From Chitinophagales bacterium (lineage in GTDB: Bacteria > Bacteroidota > Bacteroidia > Chitinophagales > CAIODY01), in NCBI GenBank assembly GCA_947452995.1, contig CANGEV010000002.1:65172-129171 (forward strand): a DNA stretch of 64,000 bases. Direction: 5' to 3'. Made by a program: the position numbers and the translations under genes. A model generated the notes under the pieces. It saw nothing but the letters and a program-made list of their open reading frames with translations. It did no database searches and had not been told where the DNA came from. How positions within the stretch are numbered: position 1 is the first letter of the stretch; each line of letters begins with the position of its first letter. This document shows, piece by piece, positions 43,283-53,676 of this stretch.

Positions 43283-45399
43283 TAACTCATCCCTAGATTA
43301 TAGAAAACGAAGCTCCACACGTCAGTATCTTCGTCGATCTGTTTGCTCAAAGGCTTACCAGCACCATGTCCGGCGCTTTTGTCGATACGTATCAAGGTTG
43401 GATTTTTTCCTGTATTGTTCTTTTGTAAGGTAGCCGCGAATTTGAAGCTATGTGCCGGAACAACGCGGTCGTCGTGATCTCCGGTAGTCACTAAGGTCGC
43501 TGGATAGGCTACCTTGCGTACATTGTGCAATGGTGAATACTTGATTAAATAGTTGAATGCGTCTTTAGAATCGCTATTTCCATATTCTACGCTCCAGCCC
43601 CAGCCAACTGTAAATTTATGATAACGCAACATATCCAACACCCCAACACCTGGTAAAGCAACTTTGAACAAATCAGGTCGCTGCGTCATACAAGCGCCGA
43701 TTAATAGGCCTCCATTACTTCTACCGCTGATCGCCAATTTGTTTTTAGAAGTATACTTGTTATTGATTAACCACTCTGCGGCAGTGATGAAATCATTAAA
43801 AACTTGTTGCTTGTTTTCCAACATACCTCCGCGGTGCCAAGTCTCGCCGTATTCATTCCCTCCACGGATATTCGGCATCGCATAAATTCCTCCATTTTCC
43901 AAAAAGAGCATACGCGAAGCTGAATAACTAGGGGTTAAGTTGATACTAAAACCACCATAAGAGTAGAGTAGACATGGGTTATTGCCATTGAGTTTTATTC
44001 CTTTCTTATGAACGATGAACATCGGTACTTTGGCCCCATCTGTTGAGGTATAAAATATCTGCTCCGTTACATAATCTTCAGGGTTATAGCATAGTTGCGG
44101 TGCTTTATACAAGGTGCTTTTACCGTCTTCACACATAAAATGAAAAATACTGGCTGGTGAAGTAAAGGTGTTAAAAGTATAATAGAATTCATTGTCCGTA
44201 CGTTCTCCTCCGAAGGAGCCTATTGTTCCTATTCCTGGCAGGTCGATGCTACGCGTTAGTTTACCATCGTAGTCGTACTCATTTACCAAGGCCTTTGCAT
44301 CCTGTAAGTAATGCGTGTAAAAATGATTCGCAGAAAGTCCAATACCATCCAAAACCATTTTTTGCTCAGGGACTATAATGGTCCAAGCTTCCGGATTTAC
44401 ATTATTGATATTCATGCGAACAAAATGTTTGTTCGGCGCATGATCATTCGTTAACACATATATTTCATCGCCTTTCGTATCTATCACGCTGTACTCATTT
44501 TTAAAACCTTCGAATAATAATTTCCACTCATTACCATCCATCTCTTTATACCACAACTCCGTACCATAGGTTCCTTCACTGATATCTAAGAAAAGAAATC
44601 GCTCTTCGTCGGTCGTATAAACGGAGTAGTAACGATGCGCATGTGTATTATCTTCATACACCACCTGATCTTCACTTTGCGGCGTACCCATGGTGTGGTA
44701 ATATACTTTTTGGAATACGCTTTCGTTGCTATACATTTTCTTCTCATCAGGCTTCGGATAGCCGCTGTAGAAGAAGCCATTGCCATGCCAGGTGGTGCCT
44801 CCAAATTTTACCCAACGGATGGTATCTGCCAAAACGCGACCACTGGCAAGGTCCTTTACATAAATCGTTTGCCAGTCGCTACCTGCAGCCGCAAGCGTAT
44901 AGGTCATTAAGGTGTTTTCTTTATTGAATTGCATGCCACCTAATGAAACCGTGCCATCCTTCGCATATTGATTTGGATCGATGAAAATCTCATCTGCAAT
45001 TTTTTTCGTCTCTGCGTTTTCTGGGTTTAAATTTTGACGGTAGATAACAGCTTGATTTTGCAGGCCGTCGTTTTTAGAATAGTAGAAGTAGTTTCCTTTC
45101 TTGAAGGGCGAGCCTATTTTGGTATAGTTTTGTAATTCCGTAAGACGGGATTTAATCTTGGCTTTATATGGAATCTGGCTGAGATAGGCTTGTGTAACGG
45201 AGTTCTCTTCATCTACCCATTGCGTCACTGCCTTTGCTGTATCATTTTCTAACCAACGATATGGATCGCTTACCTGGCGACCAAAATAATTATCTATCTG
45301 CTTTACTGTATCCGTTTTCGGATAGTGAATGGATTGTGCTTTGCTAAGTGAAATACTGCTTAACAACAAGCTTGCTAGTATATATAAATTTGTTCTCAT
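43279..45399 (-). CDS. Prolyl oligopeptidase family serine peptidase (S9)
   Basis: Exported peptidase that cuts short peptides after proline. ATG 45399 gives a clean signal peptide (MRTNLYILASLLLSSISLSKAQS); the track start ten codons earlier only adds a tail overlapping the upstream gene. The N-terminal seven-bladed propeller (about 75-420) is followed by the alpha/beta hydrolase domain with nucleophile Ser in SGRSNGGLL, Asp in GDHDDRVVP and His in SAGHGAGKP. Length 706 is normal. It begins 2 nt after the stop of the flavin reductase gene, so they form an operon with lnt. Confidence 0.95.
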   Translation of the reverse strand: MRTNLYILASLLLSSISLSKAQSIHYPKTDTVKQIDNYFGRQVSDPYRWLENDTAKAVTQWVDEENSVTQAYLSQIPYKAKIKSRLTELQNYTKIGSPFKKGNYFYYSKNDGLQNQAVIYRQNLNPENAETKKIADEIFIDPNQYAKDGTVSLGGMQFNKENTLMTYTLAAAGSDWQTIYVKDLASGRVLADTIRWVKFGGTTWHGNGFFYSGYPKPDEKKMYSNESVFQKVYYHTMGTPQSEDQVVYEDNTHAHRYYSVYTTDEERFLFLDISEGTYGTELWYKEMDGNEWKLLFEGFKNEYSVIDTKGDEIYVLTNDHAPNKHFVRMNINNVNPEAWTIIVPEQKMVLDGIGLSANHFYTHYLQDAKALVNEYDYDGKLTRSIDLPGIGTIGSFGGERTDNEFYYTFNTFTSPASIFHFMCEDGKSTLYKAPQLCYNPEDYVTEQIFYTSTDGAKVPMFIVHKKGIKLNGNNPCLLYSYGGFSINLTPSYSASRMLFLENGGIYAMPNIRGGNEYGETWHRGGMLENKQQVFNDFITAAEWLINNKYTSKNKLAISGRSNGGLLIGACMTQRPDLFKVALPGVGVLDMLRYHKFTVGWGWSVEYGNSDSKDAFNYLIKYSPLHNVRKVAYPATLVTTGDHDDRVVPAHSFKFAATLQKNNTGKNPTLIRIDKSAGHGAGKPLSKQIDEDTDVWSFVFYNLGMSY

Positions 45400-45401
45400 G
45401 C

Positions 45402-46277
45402 TTAAAATTTGAATTGTAAAACTTGCCAAGCGTCTTCTACGCGCTTGTTCTCCAATAACTCATGTGCTAGTTTGTGAAGGTGTTCTTCCAAATGTTCTTT
45501 AGCATACTGTTTTGTTAGGCTTACCACGAGTGCTTCAATAGTCGTACTATCTGCTTCTGGCATACTCGTCACATTGGCCAATTGACCGAGGTCGTTTCCT
45601 GTAAGGTAACGACTGTTTCGAATAGCCGCCGGTAACTGGTCGAAGCCGATACCGCATTTTTCATTTGGCTTGGGAATCGTGAAAAGCGCATCACCACTGG
45701 CTCTGCAATACCAATCGCCGCCCATACGTGCGACGAGGTCGATTTTGTTTGCGTCAATTCTTCCATCTTCACCCAACACCGCGTCATTTACATGCATTAA
45801 TACGATTTCGCATATGATTAAATTCCCGGCACCGCCTTCCATACCCGTTTCAATGATATCTTTTACGATACATTCAAATTGAACAGGCGACTCCGCAACA
45901 CGAAACGGTTTTACCTTCTCACTCGCAAGAGGAGTAAAGCCAGCCTTAACAAACTCACTGGTACCTGCAGGATATTCGCAACTGGCTAAGCTCATTTGCT
46001 GGACCATTTTATAATCTACCACATTGATGACCACTTCACTGTTCAAACGTACATTTTCTAAGGTATGTTTAATCGTGTTGTCGCGAACACGTCGTGCCGG
46101 ACTGAATACCAAGGTGGCAGGATTGCTACCGAAGGCGTTGAAGAAGGAGTAGGGGGCAAGGTTCATATTGCCTTCGCCGTCGATAGTACTTGCAAAAGCA
46201 ATCGGACGAGGAGCAATGGCACTCAACATATAGCCATGTAATTTAGCCGTGGCTACTTCTTTAGGATCTATGATCAT
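45402..46277 (-). CDS. Flavin reductase-like FMN-binding protein
   Basis: FMN-binding split-barrel protein of 291 residues that would reduce flavin with NAD(P)H or bind it for another enzyme. The pattern YMLSAIAPRPIAFASTIDGEGNMNLAPYSFFNAFGSNPATLVFSPAR followed by DTIKHTLENVRLNSEVVINVV is characteristic of the family. Its C-terminal extension (about 210-291) is typical of the Bacteroidota form. The track start is 24 codons too long and lies within lnt; ATG 46277 overlaps the lnt stop by 4 nt (ATGA). Confidence 0.9.
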   Translation of the reverse strand: MIIDPKEVATAKLHGYMLSAIAPRPIAFASTIDGEGNMNLAPYSFFNAFGSNPATLVFSPARRVRDNTIKHTLENVRLNSEVVINVVDYKMVQQMSLASCEYPAGTSEFVKAGFTPLASEKVKPFRVAESPVQFECIVKDIIETGMEGGAGNLIICEIVLMHVNDAVLGEDGRIDANKIDLVARMGGDWYCRASGDALFTIPKPNEKCGIGFDQLPAAIRNSRYLTGNDLGQLANVTSMPEADSTTIEALVVSLTKQYAKEHLEEHLHKLAHELLENKRVEDAWQVLQFKF

Positions 46278-47857
46278 ATCAGTCGTTTTATTAATTGTTC
46301 TCCGATTAATACCAATAATAAGATGGCGGCCAAGGCCACGAATTCCCATTCGAAGGTATCGCCATATTTGACAAAAATGGTTTCATCTTTAAAAAGTGGT
46401 ATTTCACTCTCGAGCGCACCTTCTTTCCACCAGCCCAGTTGATCGGTTATTTCACCTGTTGGTAAGATAAAGGCACTAATGCCGGTGTTCGCACTTCTCG
46501 CGATGCTACGATGACATTCAATTGCTCGAAGGGAAGCATAATGCAAATGTTGCCGATGTCCTTCTGTATTATCCCACCAACCGTCATTCGTCATAATTGC
46601 GATCATATTAGCTCCGTTACGTATGAAGGGGGTTAGATAAGATCCGAACACAGATTCATAACATATGGCGGGTGCAATACCGATTTGGTCTTTCCAAATT
46701 ACCGTGCGCTCTTCTTGTGTACCAAGATTCTGCACGCTACCGCCCATATCAATCATTGTTTTACCCAATAGCGGCACGACGATGCCAGGGTAGGGAATAC
46801 GTTCGACACCCGGCACTAATTTCGACTTATCATAACGTTGTAATGGCGTAAATGATTTGATATAAACAGCGCTATTAAAAAAGTCATAATAACTATCTCC
46901 ATTACCATAATGTGTGCTGGTGACAGTTTTCGGATAATGATATACTTCCATTATCGTGGCGCCTGTCAAAAGGCCCATATTCGGACGCTGGGCAGCAAAA
47001 TCATAGAGCAAATTAATTTGTTGTGTTCCAGTAGTATGGCCCCATTCTAATGAGTTGGGTAGTGCAGTCTCCGGCCAAATACATAAGGAGCTCCGTTCAT
47101 CCGTATGATGCGTGCTTAAGTCGATAAACTTCTTCAAAATCTTGTCGCCATTGCCTGCGTCAAATTTTTCATTGTAAGGATCTATATTCGGTTGTATGAC
47201 CGTCACGCGAATCTTCTCTGCTGTAGCATCGTTTTTTATTTTTTTCTCGAGTAAATGCCAGGAGATTGTCAATGGAAAGGCTAGTACCGCCAGGAAGGAG
47301 AAAAACCAAATGCGTTGCGTTGAGCCTTTGCTAAAGAAAATTTGTAACAGAATAAGATTCGAAAGTAAAATCCATAGTGAGCCTCCTATATGCCCAGTAA
47401 TAGAGTACCACTGTACCATCTGCGGATACATGGCCATGCCGTTACCAAGCGTTAGCCAAGGCCAGGTAAGCTCCCACGTAAGATGAATCTTTTCAAACGC
47501 TAGCCAAAAGATAATCCAGGAAACCCATCCGGCTACTTGCCCCCAGAAGCGCCTTATCAAGCGTGCCATGCTGAATGGAATACTCATCAATAAGCTGTTC
47601 AGCATGATTGCTGCAACGCCGCCGGCCACACTAGCCTTACAAACCCACCACGTACAAGCAGCATTCCAAAGTAATAATCCCCAATAACGCCAAATAAATC
47701 TGCCCAAGCCGTTTAATGATAATTCCTCAATCAAAAGAAAAGGGATCCAACCTACGAACAAAAAGCAAACAGCCGGTGAAGTAGGCCAGCCTATAAATAG
47801 AAGTCCTGCACCTAAAGTAGCTAATAGAAATGCCGTTAAGGAAGTCGATTTAATCAC
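46274..47857 (-). CDS. lnt: Apolipoprotein N-acyltransferase
   Basis: Inner-membrane enzyme that adds the third acyl chain to lipoproteins. An N-terminal block of about six membrane helices (residues 5-205) precedes a nitrilase-type periplasmic domain (about 220-490) and a last helix. The catalytic triad is visible as Glu in WPETALP, Lys in YDKSKLVPGVERIPYP and Cys in AICYESVFG. Length 527 is normal. The start is GTG. It is the first gene of the lnt, flavin reductase-like and S9 operon. The lipoproteins in this window (LptE, Omp28-like, DUF4270) are potential clients. Confidence 0.95.
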   Translation of the reverse strand: MIKSTSLTAFLLATLGAGLLFIGWPTSPAVCFLFVGWIPFLLIEELSLNGLGRFIWRYWGLLLWNAACTWWVCKASVAGGVAAIMLNSLLMSIPFSMARLIRRFWGQVAGWVSWIIFWLAFEKIHLTWELTWPWLTLGNGMAMYPQMVQWYSITGHIGGSLWILLSNLILLQIFFSKGSTQRIWFFSFLAVLAFPLTISWHLLEKKIKNDATAEKIRVTVIQPNIDPYNEKFDAGNGDKILKKFIDLSTHHTDERSSLCIWPETALPNSLEWGHTTGTQQINLLYDFAAQRPNMGLLTGATIMEVYHYPKTVTSTHYGNGDSYYDFFNSAVYIKSFTPLQRYDKSKLVPGVERIPYPGIVVPLLGKTMIDMGGSVQNLGTQEERTVIWKDQIGIAPAICYESVFGSYLTPFIRNGANMIAIMTNDGWWDNTEGHRQHLHYASLRAIECHRSIARSANTGISAFILPTGEITDQLGWWKEGALESEIPLFKDETIFVKYGDTFEWEFVALAAILLLVLIGEQLIKRLI

Positions 47858-47952
47858 GCTATCTGGAAATTTCTCTAAAATTAAAAATTTATCTCTGCTT
47901 CTACTTCAAAAGAAGCACAATCTTCAGTATTTTGTATCCAATTATTTGTACT

Positions 47953-50900
47953 ATGAAAACCACCTCTAAAAATTTACTGGCAATATTTTTTATAACGTTA
48001 TTGTCGGTTGTTTCACTTCAAGCGCAAACATTAAAAGAAGCTTGGACCCTTTACAACAAAAACAAGAATCAAGAAGCGAAAGCGGCATTCGAAGCATGTG
48101 CGAAAGATGCGGCTACAAAGGCGGAAGCAGAACTAGCACTTGCCTTCTTAGAAGATGATGATGATCACGAAGATTTGGCCTTTCAGCACTTCACCCGTTT
48201 CTATGACGCTTCTGAAAATCCATTTCCATACTTATACGCTTTGTGGTGGACAGGCCTTGTAATGGATGGTGCAAAGAAACTCGATGCGCCGCATATGGCC
48301 TTCTTGCAAAAAATCATGAAAGACTCTCGTGCAAACGGTACCATCAAAGCCCTTTGCCAAAGTCAATTGGGGTATCATTATGCAAAACTCGGCAACTTCA
48401 AACAGTCGTATGCGGAGTTCGGTAAAATAGGTGCATTGGAAAATTGGCAAGTACTTGGTACGTTTGATAATACCTCTGGAAACGGCTTTAACAAAGACTT
48501 TGGCGTGCTTAACGCAGGCAATCAAAGTGAAACGAAATTCAAAAATAAAGTAGGCGCTACCATTAAATGGTTCGACGCAAAAAATATTCGTAAAGATAAA
48601 TGGTTTGATTTTTCATTCTATTTGGGCGTAAGCAATTCCATAATGTATGCCCAAACCTTCGTTGAAAGCCCTTCGGTACAAGAGGTATGGCTACGTGCAG
48701 GTTGTGGCGGTACTTTCCGTGTTTGGGTGAATGATAAATTGGTAATCTCAGAAGCGGAAGAACGCGACTGCGACGTCGATGTATTCAACTATAAAATCAA
48801 GTTGAATGAAGGTGCTAACCGTATCCTAGTGCAAATTGGCGAAAGTGAAAACGATAATGCCAATTTTATGATTCGTTTGACTGATGAAAATGGTAACCCT
48901 GCTAATCTGAAAAGTTCTACAACTTATCAAACTTATGCGAAAGGGACGTCTAAAGGAAAACAAGAAGCGTTCTTCGCAGAAGCATACTTCGATAAGTTAG
49001 TTGAAAAGGATCCGAATAATATCATGAACGTATTGATGCAAGCTCGCATCTATCTTCGCGACGAACGTATGTTCGAAGTGCGTAAAGCATTGAAACACGC
49101 TATGGAATTGGCTCCTAATAATGCGCACGTCATTATGCGTATGATGAACGCCTATAACCGCGATGGTAATCAAACAGATTACTCTAAGTTGGAAGAGAAG
49201 TTAAAAACGAAGACGCCAGATAATATGCAAAGTCTAAAACTTCGTTATAGTGATGCTAACAATAAAGAAGATTATGTAGAAGTAGAAAAGTTGATTGATC
49301 GCATGGAAGAACTGTATGGCGTTTCTGAAGCGACCATTTTGAAACGTATAAATTTATTGTTGTCTCAAAAGAAAGTAGACGACGCAATCAAGTTAATCAA
49401 TAGCGCCTATTCTAAATATCCTGAAAATAGTGATCTAGTAGCCTATAAATACAAAGTGGTTCAAAATGTAAGTAAGAGCAACAAAAAGGCAAATGCGGTC
49501 TTGGTGAAGTATTTCAAAACGAATTATGACGATGATGTTTTAACAACTATCGCAGGGAATTATTTTGATATGGGTAATATTGCGGATGGTATGAAATTAT
49601 ACCAACTCCGGGTGCAAAATGAGCCGTATAAAGTAGATTTCTACGATGATCTAGCATCGATTTATTACAATCGACAGGATTATAAAACTGCCTTAGAATG
49701 GCAGCAAAAGACTATTGAACAAGCCCCTTACGCAAGCGGTTTGTGGAATTCAATGGGACGTATTTACGAAGCTCAAAATGAAAAGGAAGAAGCTATTAAA
49801 GCCTACAAAAAGGCAATCTACTTCGATCCTACCGATTACGATGCTCGTAAAAAATTACGCGAACTACAAGAGAAAAAAGAAATGTTCGCCAACTTCGATT
49901 CTACTAACATCGATGATTTGATTAAAACAGCTCCGAAAGCGGAAGACTATCCAGAAGATAATTCGGTGGTGCTCCTAAACGAAACTCAATTCATTTTCTA
50001 TCCAGAAGGTGCTTCTGAAGAGCGTAACGAAATTCTTATCAAAATCCTTAAGCCAGCTGGCGTTGAAGATTGGAAGGAATACTCCGTAAGCTATAACTCC
50101 TATGGCCAAAATATGAACTTCGATAAAGCAGAAGTAATCAAAGCCAATGGCGATAAGACAGAAGCTGAACGAAACGATAGCTATTGCGTGTTCACCGGAT
50201 TAGAAGTAGGCGACGTTATTCACCTTTCTTATAAAGTTCAGAATTTTCAAACGACTAAACTGTCGCAGCAATTCTTTGATAAGTTTGGCTTTAACTACCG
50301 CTTCCCTTGTAAATTATCGCGTTATTCTATGCTTGTGCCGAATAAGAAAGACTTTAACTGGCGTGTTAATAATTCAGAAATGAAACCTGTAGTATCGGAT
50401 GTAGATAATTACAAACGCTATGTATGGGAAATGCGAGATATGCCAGCTATGAAAGTGGAACCGTACATGCCGCCTGCCGCAGATTGTGGAATCACATTGG
50501 AATACTCTTCAATGCCTGATTGGAAGTACGTTGCCAATTGGTATTCTGATCTTTCTTCTTCGAAAGCTAAAAGCGATTTCGAAATCAAAGAAGCTGTTGC
50601 AGAAATATTTAATGACAAAGGAACAAACCTAACTGATTTGCAAAAAGTAAAAGTGATTTATGATTATATCGAAAAGAATATGAATTATAGCAACGTTTCA
50701 TTCTTGCACTCAGCTCAAATTCCTCAACGCGCTAGCCGTACGCTAAATACTAAATTAGGCGACTGTAAAGACCTTGCAACACTATTTGTAGCAATGTGTA
50801 ACGAGGTAAAAGTAAAAGCTAGTTTGATGTTGGTAGATACGCGTGATAACGGAGATCATGATATGATTCTCCCATCTACAGCATTCAATCATTGTATTGC

Positions 50901-51717
50901 AACTGTAATGTGTGAAGGAAAAGAATATATCGTCGAATTAACGGATAATAAATTATCCTTCTCAACAATACCTGATAACGAACGTAACTCATTAGTATTG
51001 CGTATCCCGCGCGAAGTAATCACCAATGATTCTATTCAAGTTAATCTTGAAAAAATGAGCTCTCCTAATCGTGCATTGAATACTATCACGCGCGTTTCTA
51101 ACATTTCTTTCAAAGAAAATGATCTAATTGTAAATCGTACCACCTATCGCTCTGGCGACTTTGCCTCTGCTGCTCGCTCTGCTTATGGCGCTAGTGGTAA
51201 AGAACAACAGGATAAAGACATGACGCAAACACTAAGCAGTGACTTTAAAAATGTCTTGAAGTTGAACAAGCTTGAGTTTAGTGATTTGAAAGAATTACTC
51301 GATACTGTTACGTATACTTACAACTTCACGGTTAAAAATGAAGTGAATGAAGTAGCAGGATTACATATCTTGAAAATGCCTTGGAGCGATTGTATCACTT
51401 CTTTAGATTTCGTTTCATTGGAAAAAAGAAACTATGATTTGTTGCTATGGAAATATGCGGGCAGTGAACAATACTATGAAAAAATGTTAGTAGAAGTGCC
51501 TGCAGGATTGAAGTTCGCAGAAGTTCCTAAAAACACGAGTGTAGAAAACGACTTCGTTAGCTATTCTATTACGTATAAAATGGTAGGAGCTAAAATGGAA
51601 GTGGTTCGTAAGCTCCGTTATAAAAAGGATATCATTACACCTGCCGAATATCAAGCGTTTAAAGATACAATGAACAAAATTTCTTCAAGTGATAACAAAC
51701 AATTAGGGTTCAAATAA
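47953..51717 (+). CDS. DUF3857 and transglutaminase-domain protein with TPR region
   Basis: Large exported protein of 1254 residues. ATG 47953 gives a signal peptide (MKTTSKNLLAIFFITLLSVVSLQAQ); the track's TTG seven codons upstream is not needed. The N-terminal half (about 30-640) carries TPR-like helical repeats around a small beta domain (about 165-300). A DUF3857 domain (about 660-830) follows. A transglutaminase-like domain (about 870-1000) then has the Cys of LGDCKDLATLF, His of AFNHCIATV and Asp of VELTDNKL, so the triad is complete. The function of DUF3857/transglutaminase proteins in Bacteroidota is not established. It is divergent from lnt and monocistronic. Confidence 0.9.
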   Translation: MKTTSKNLLAIFFITLLSVVSLQAQTLKEAWTLYNKNKNQEAKAAFEACAKDAATKAEAELALAFLEDDDDHEDLAFQHFTRFYDASENPFPYLYALWWTGLVMDGAKKLDAPHMAFLQKIMKDSRANGTIKALCQSQLGYHYAKLGNFKQSYAEFGKIGALENWQVLGTFDNTSGNGFNKDFGVLNAGNQSETKFKNKVGATIKWFDAKNIRKDKWFDFSFYLGVSNSIMYAQTFVESPSVQEVWLRAGCGGTFRVWVNDKLVISEAEERDCDVDVFNYKIKLNEGANRILVQIGESENDNANFMIRLTDENGNPANLKSSTTYQTYAKGTSKGKQEAFFAEAYFDKLVEKDPNNIMNVLMQARIYLRDERMFEVRKALKHAMELAPNNAHVIMRMMNAYNRDGNQTDYSKLEEKLKTKTPDNMQSLKLRYSDANNKEDYVEVEKLIDRMEELYGVSEATILKRINLLLSQKKVDDAIKLINSAYSKYPENSDLVAYKYKVVQNVSKSNKKANAVLVKYFKTNYDDDVLTTIAGNYFDMGNIADGMKLYQLRVQNEPYKVDFYDDLASIYYNRQDYKTALEWQQKTIEQAPYASGLWNSMGRIYEAQNEKEEAIKAYKKAIYFDPTDYDARKKLRELQEKKEMFANFDSTNIDDLIKTAPKAEDYPEDNSVVLLNETQFIFYPEGASEERNEILIKILKPAGVEDWKEYSVSYNSYGQNMNFDKAEVIKANGDKTEAERNDSYCVFTGLEVGDVIHLSYKVQNFQTTKLSQQFFDKFGFNYRFPCKLSRYSMLVPNKKDFNWRVNNSEMKPVVSDVDNYKRYVWEMRDMPAMKVEPYMPPAADCGITLEYSSMPDWKYVANWYSDLSSSKAKSDFEIKEAVAEIFNDKGTNLTDLQKVKVIYDYIEKNMNYSNVSFLHSAQIPQRASRTLNTKLGDCKDLATLFVAMCNEVKVKASLMLVDTRDNGDHDMILPSTAFNHCIATVMCEGKEYIVELTDNKLSFSTIPDNERNSLVLRIPREVITNDSIQVNLEKMSSPNRALNTITRVSNISFKENDLIVNRTTYRSGDFASAARSAYGASGKEQQDKDMTQTLSSDFKNVLKLNKLEFSDLKELLDTVTYTYNFTVKNEVNEVAGLHILKMPWSDCITSLDFVSLEKRNYDLLLWKYAGSEQYYEKMLVEVPAGLKFAEVPKNTSVENDFVSYSITYKMVGAKMEVVRKLRYKKDIITPAEYQAFKDTMNKISSSDNKQLGFK

Positions 51718-51736
51718 CCGAATAGTCAATCACATA

Positions 51737-51774
51737 AAAAAAGCCCTCGTTGATTACTCAGCGAGGGCTTTTTT
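51737..51774. terminator. Bidirectional terminator between the DUF3857 gene and rho
   Basis: A 13-bp stem AAAAAAGCCCTCG / CGAGGGCTTTTTT with a 12-nt loop lies between two convergent stops (20 nt after one, 17 nt after the other). A-runs and T-runs on both sides suit both directions. Confidence 0.92.
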
Positions 51775-51790
51775 ATGTTGCTTAAAAGGA

Positions 51791-53551
51791 TTAACCATTC
51801 ATCGTCGTCAAGAACTCTTCGTTGCTCTTCGTACCTTTCATATGGCGCAATAACATCTCCATACTTTCTTCTGGACGCATTTCAGCAAGGTGATTTCTTA
51901 AGATCCACATTTTTTGTAAAGTCTCTCTGTCTAATAACAAATCCTCTCTACGTGTACTACTCGCCACCGCATCCATCGCAGGGAACAATCGACGATTTGC
52001 CAACTTACGATCCAACTGCAATTCCATATTACCTGTACCTTTGAATTCTTCAAAGATTACTTCATCCATTTTAGAACCCGTTTCAATCAAAGCTGTTGCA
52101 ATAATCGTAAGAGATCCACCATTTTCAATTTTACGGGCTGCACCAAAGAATTGTTTCGGCTTTAACAAAGCCGTTGCTTCCACACCACCACTCAATACCT
52201 TACCTGAAGCTGGTGCTACGGTATTATGTGCACGTGCCAAACGTGTGATACTGTCTAATAGGATTACCACATCATGACCGCATTCTACCATTCGTTTTGC
52301 TTTATTCAAAACCATCGTAGATACTTTCACGTGCTTATCAGCAGGCTCATCAAACGTAGACGCAATTACTTCTGCTTTTACGCTACGTTCCATATCAGTT
52401 ACCTCTTCCGGACGTTCATCAATCAATAATACAATTAAATAAACTTCAGGATGATTCGCTGCAATTGCATTCGCAACTTCTTTCAATAACATCGTTTTAC
52501 CAACCTTCGGCTGCGCAACGATCAAACCACGTTGTCCTTTACCTATTGGTGTAAACAAATCCATCAAACGAGTAGAATAGGAATCTGATTTATAAACCAA
52601 GTTCAATTTCTCATTAGGAAATAATGGTGTTAAAAAATCGAATGGTACGCGGTCACGTACAGCATCTGTCGTACGGCCGTTCACCGATTCTACTTTCGTT
52701 AAGGCATAATATTTTTCACCTTCTTTGGGAGGTCGAATAGATCCTATAACGGTATCCCCAGTCTTCAAACCATACATTTTGATTTGTCCTGGAGAAACAT
52801 AAATATCGTCCGGAGAATTTAAATAGTTATAGTCAGCACTTCTCAAGAAGCCAAAACCTTCTTGTACAATTTCTAAAACCCCTTCTCCGTTAATGATTCC
52901 TTCCAACTCAATCATCATATTATATTTTGACGGAGCCGGTGGAGGAGGAGGTGTTCTGCGGAATTCAGGACGTGGACCTGCAGGATGTTCAGCAGGTGCT
53001 TGTGCGCCCTCTTGTTGACTACCTTCTGTTGCTGCTGTAGCTTGGGGCATAGCATTTTCAGGATTTGCATTCGGGTGCTGATGCTGATGCGCAGGACGAT
53101 TATCTCTATCTCTTGGATGTTGTGGTCGACGACCGTCTTGTGGGCGATGTCTGTTGTCGTGCTGACGAGGGCCGCGCTCTGTAGTCGGCATTGGTGCAGT
53201 CTTGAATTCAGCAACGATCGAAGGAGGGGTATTGCCCTCTGGTTTTACTTCAGGCGTCGACGCTATCTCAAGGGGTAATTCGCCTTCTTTTGGCGCTACT
53301 TTGCGAGAACGAGGTTGCTTAGGCTTTTCTTCTTTATTGTCTGTGGTTGGACGGCCTTTCGGACGAACAACTGGAGCTGGCTCTTCACCTTTAGCTATTG
53401 CTTCCTTGCTACCTATAATCGCTTGCTGATCTAAAATTTGATATATCAATTGCTCTTTGCTAAGACGATTGAAATTCTTCATGCCCATTTTCGTGGCAAC
53501 GTCTTTTAACTCCGGCAATAGGAGTTCGTTTAATTGTAAAATGTCGTACAT
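51791..53551 (-). CDS. rho: Transcription termination factor Rho with long disordered insert
   Basis: Hexameric RNA helicase that ends transcription. A Rho N-terminal helical motif (residues 1-45, [18 protein letters not shown]) is followed by a low-complexity insert (about 50-205) rich in Pro, Gln, His, Arg and Asn. The cold-shock RNA-binding domain (about 212-285, [17 protein letters not shown]) and ATPase follow, with Walker [12 protein letters not shown], Walker [17 protein letters not shown] and Q/R-loop regions [13 protein letters not shown] and [11 protein letters not shown]. Length 586 exceeds E. coli Rho (419) mainly because of the insert, a feature common in Bacteroidota. A good promoter stands about 90 nt upstream. 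Confidence 0.97.
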   Translation of the reverse strand: MYDILQLNELLLPELKDVATKMGMKNFNRLSKEQLIYQILDQQAIIGSKEAIAKGEEPAPVVRPKGRPTTDNKEEKPKQPRSRKVAPKEGELPLEIASTPEVKPEGNTPPSIVAEFKTAPMPTTERGPRQHDNRHRPQDGRRPQHPRDRDNRPAHQHQHPNANPENAMPQATAATEGSQQEGAQAPAEHPAGPRPEFRRTPPPPPAPSKYNMMIELEGIINGEGVLEIVQEGFGFLRSADYNYLNSPDDIYVSPGQIKMYGLKTGDTVIGSIRPPKEGEKYYALTKVESVNGRTTDAVRDRVPFDFLTPLFPNEKLNLVYKSDSYSTRLMDLFTPIGKGQRGLIVAQPKVGKTMLLKEVANAIAANHPEVYLIVLLIDERPEEVTDMERSVKAEVIASTFDEPADKHVKVSTMVLNKAKRMVECGHDVVILLDSITRLARAHNTVAPASGKVLSGGVEATALLKPKQFFGAARKIENGGSLTIIATALIETGSKMDEVIFEEFKGTGNMELQLDRKLANRRLFPAMDAVASSTRREDLLLDRETLQKMWILRNHLAEMRPEESMEMLLRHMKGTKSNEEFLTTMNG

Positions 53552-53639
53552 AAAAAGTTAAATAACAATTTCAGGAATTGTCAGTCGAGTAAAAATGATT
53601 TGGAAAAAATGTGAGCTAGAATAAGCCCTTTATACTTAA

Positions 53640-53670
53640 CAAAGATAAGCCTTTTCTCCTATTTTCCAAC
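53640..53670 (-). promoter_or_regulatory. Promoter for rho
   Basis: On the - strand GTTG is followed by a 19-nt spacer and TATCTTTG, which fits the Bacteroidota -33/-7 pattern (TTTG-N19-TAnnTTTG) with one mismatch in the -33 box. It predicts a rho leader of about 80 nt, which could hold autoregulatory signals. Confidence 0.7.
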
Positions 53671-53676
53671 CGTAAA

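Noticed and set aside
44635-44927. ORFs of 91-94 codons on + inside the S9 peptidase gene
   Set aside because: Shadow frames opposite a well-supported coding sequence; no family features.
46278-46349. 24-residue extension of the flavin reductase-like protein
   Set aside because: It is the lnt 3' end in another frame; ATG 46277 with a 4-nt overlap is the usual coupled start.
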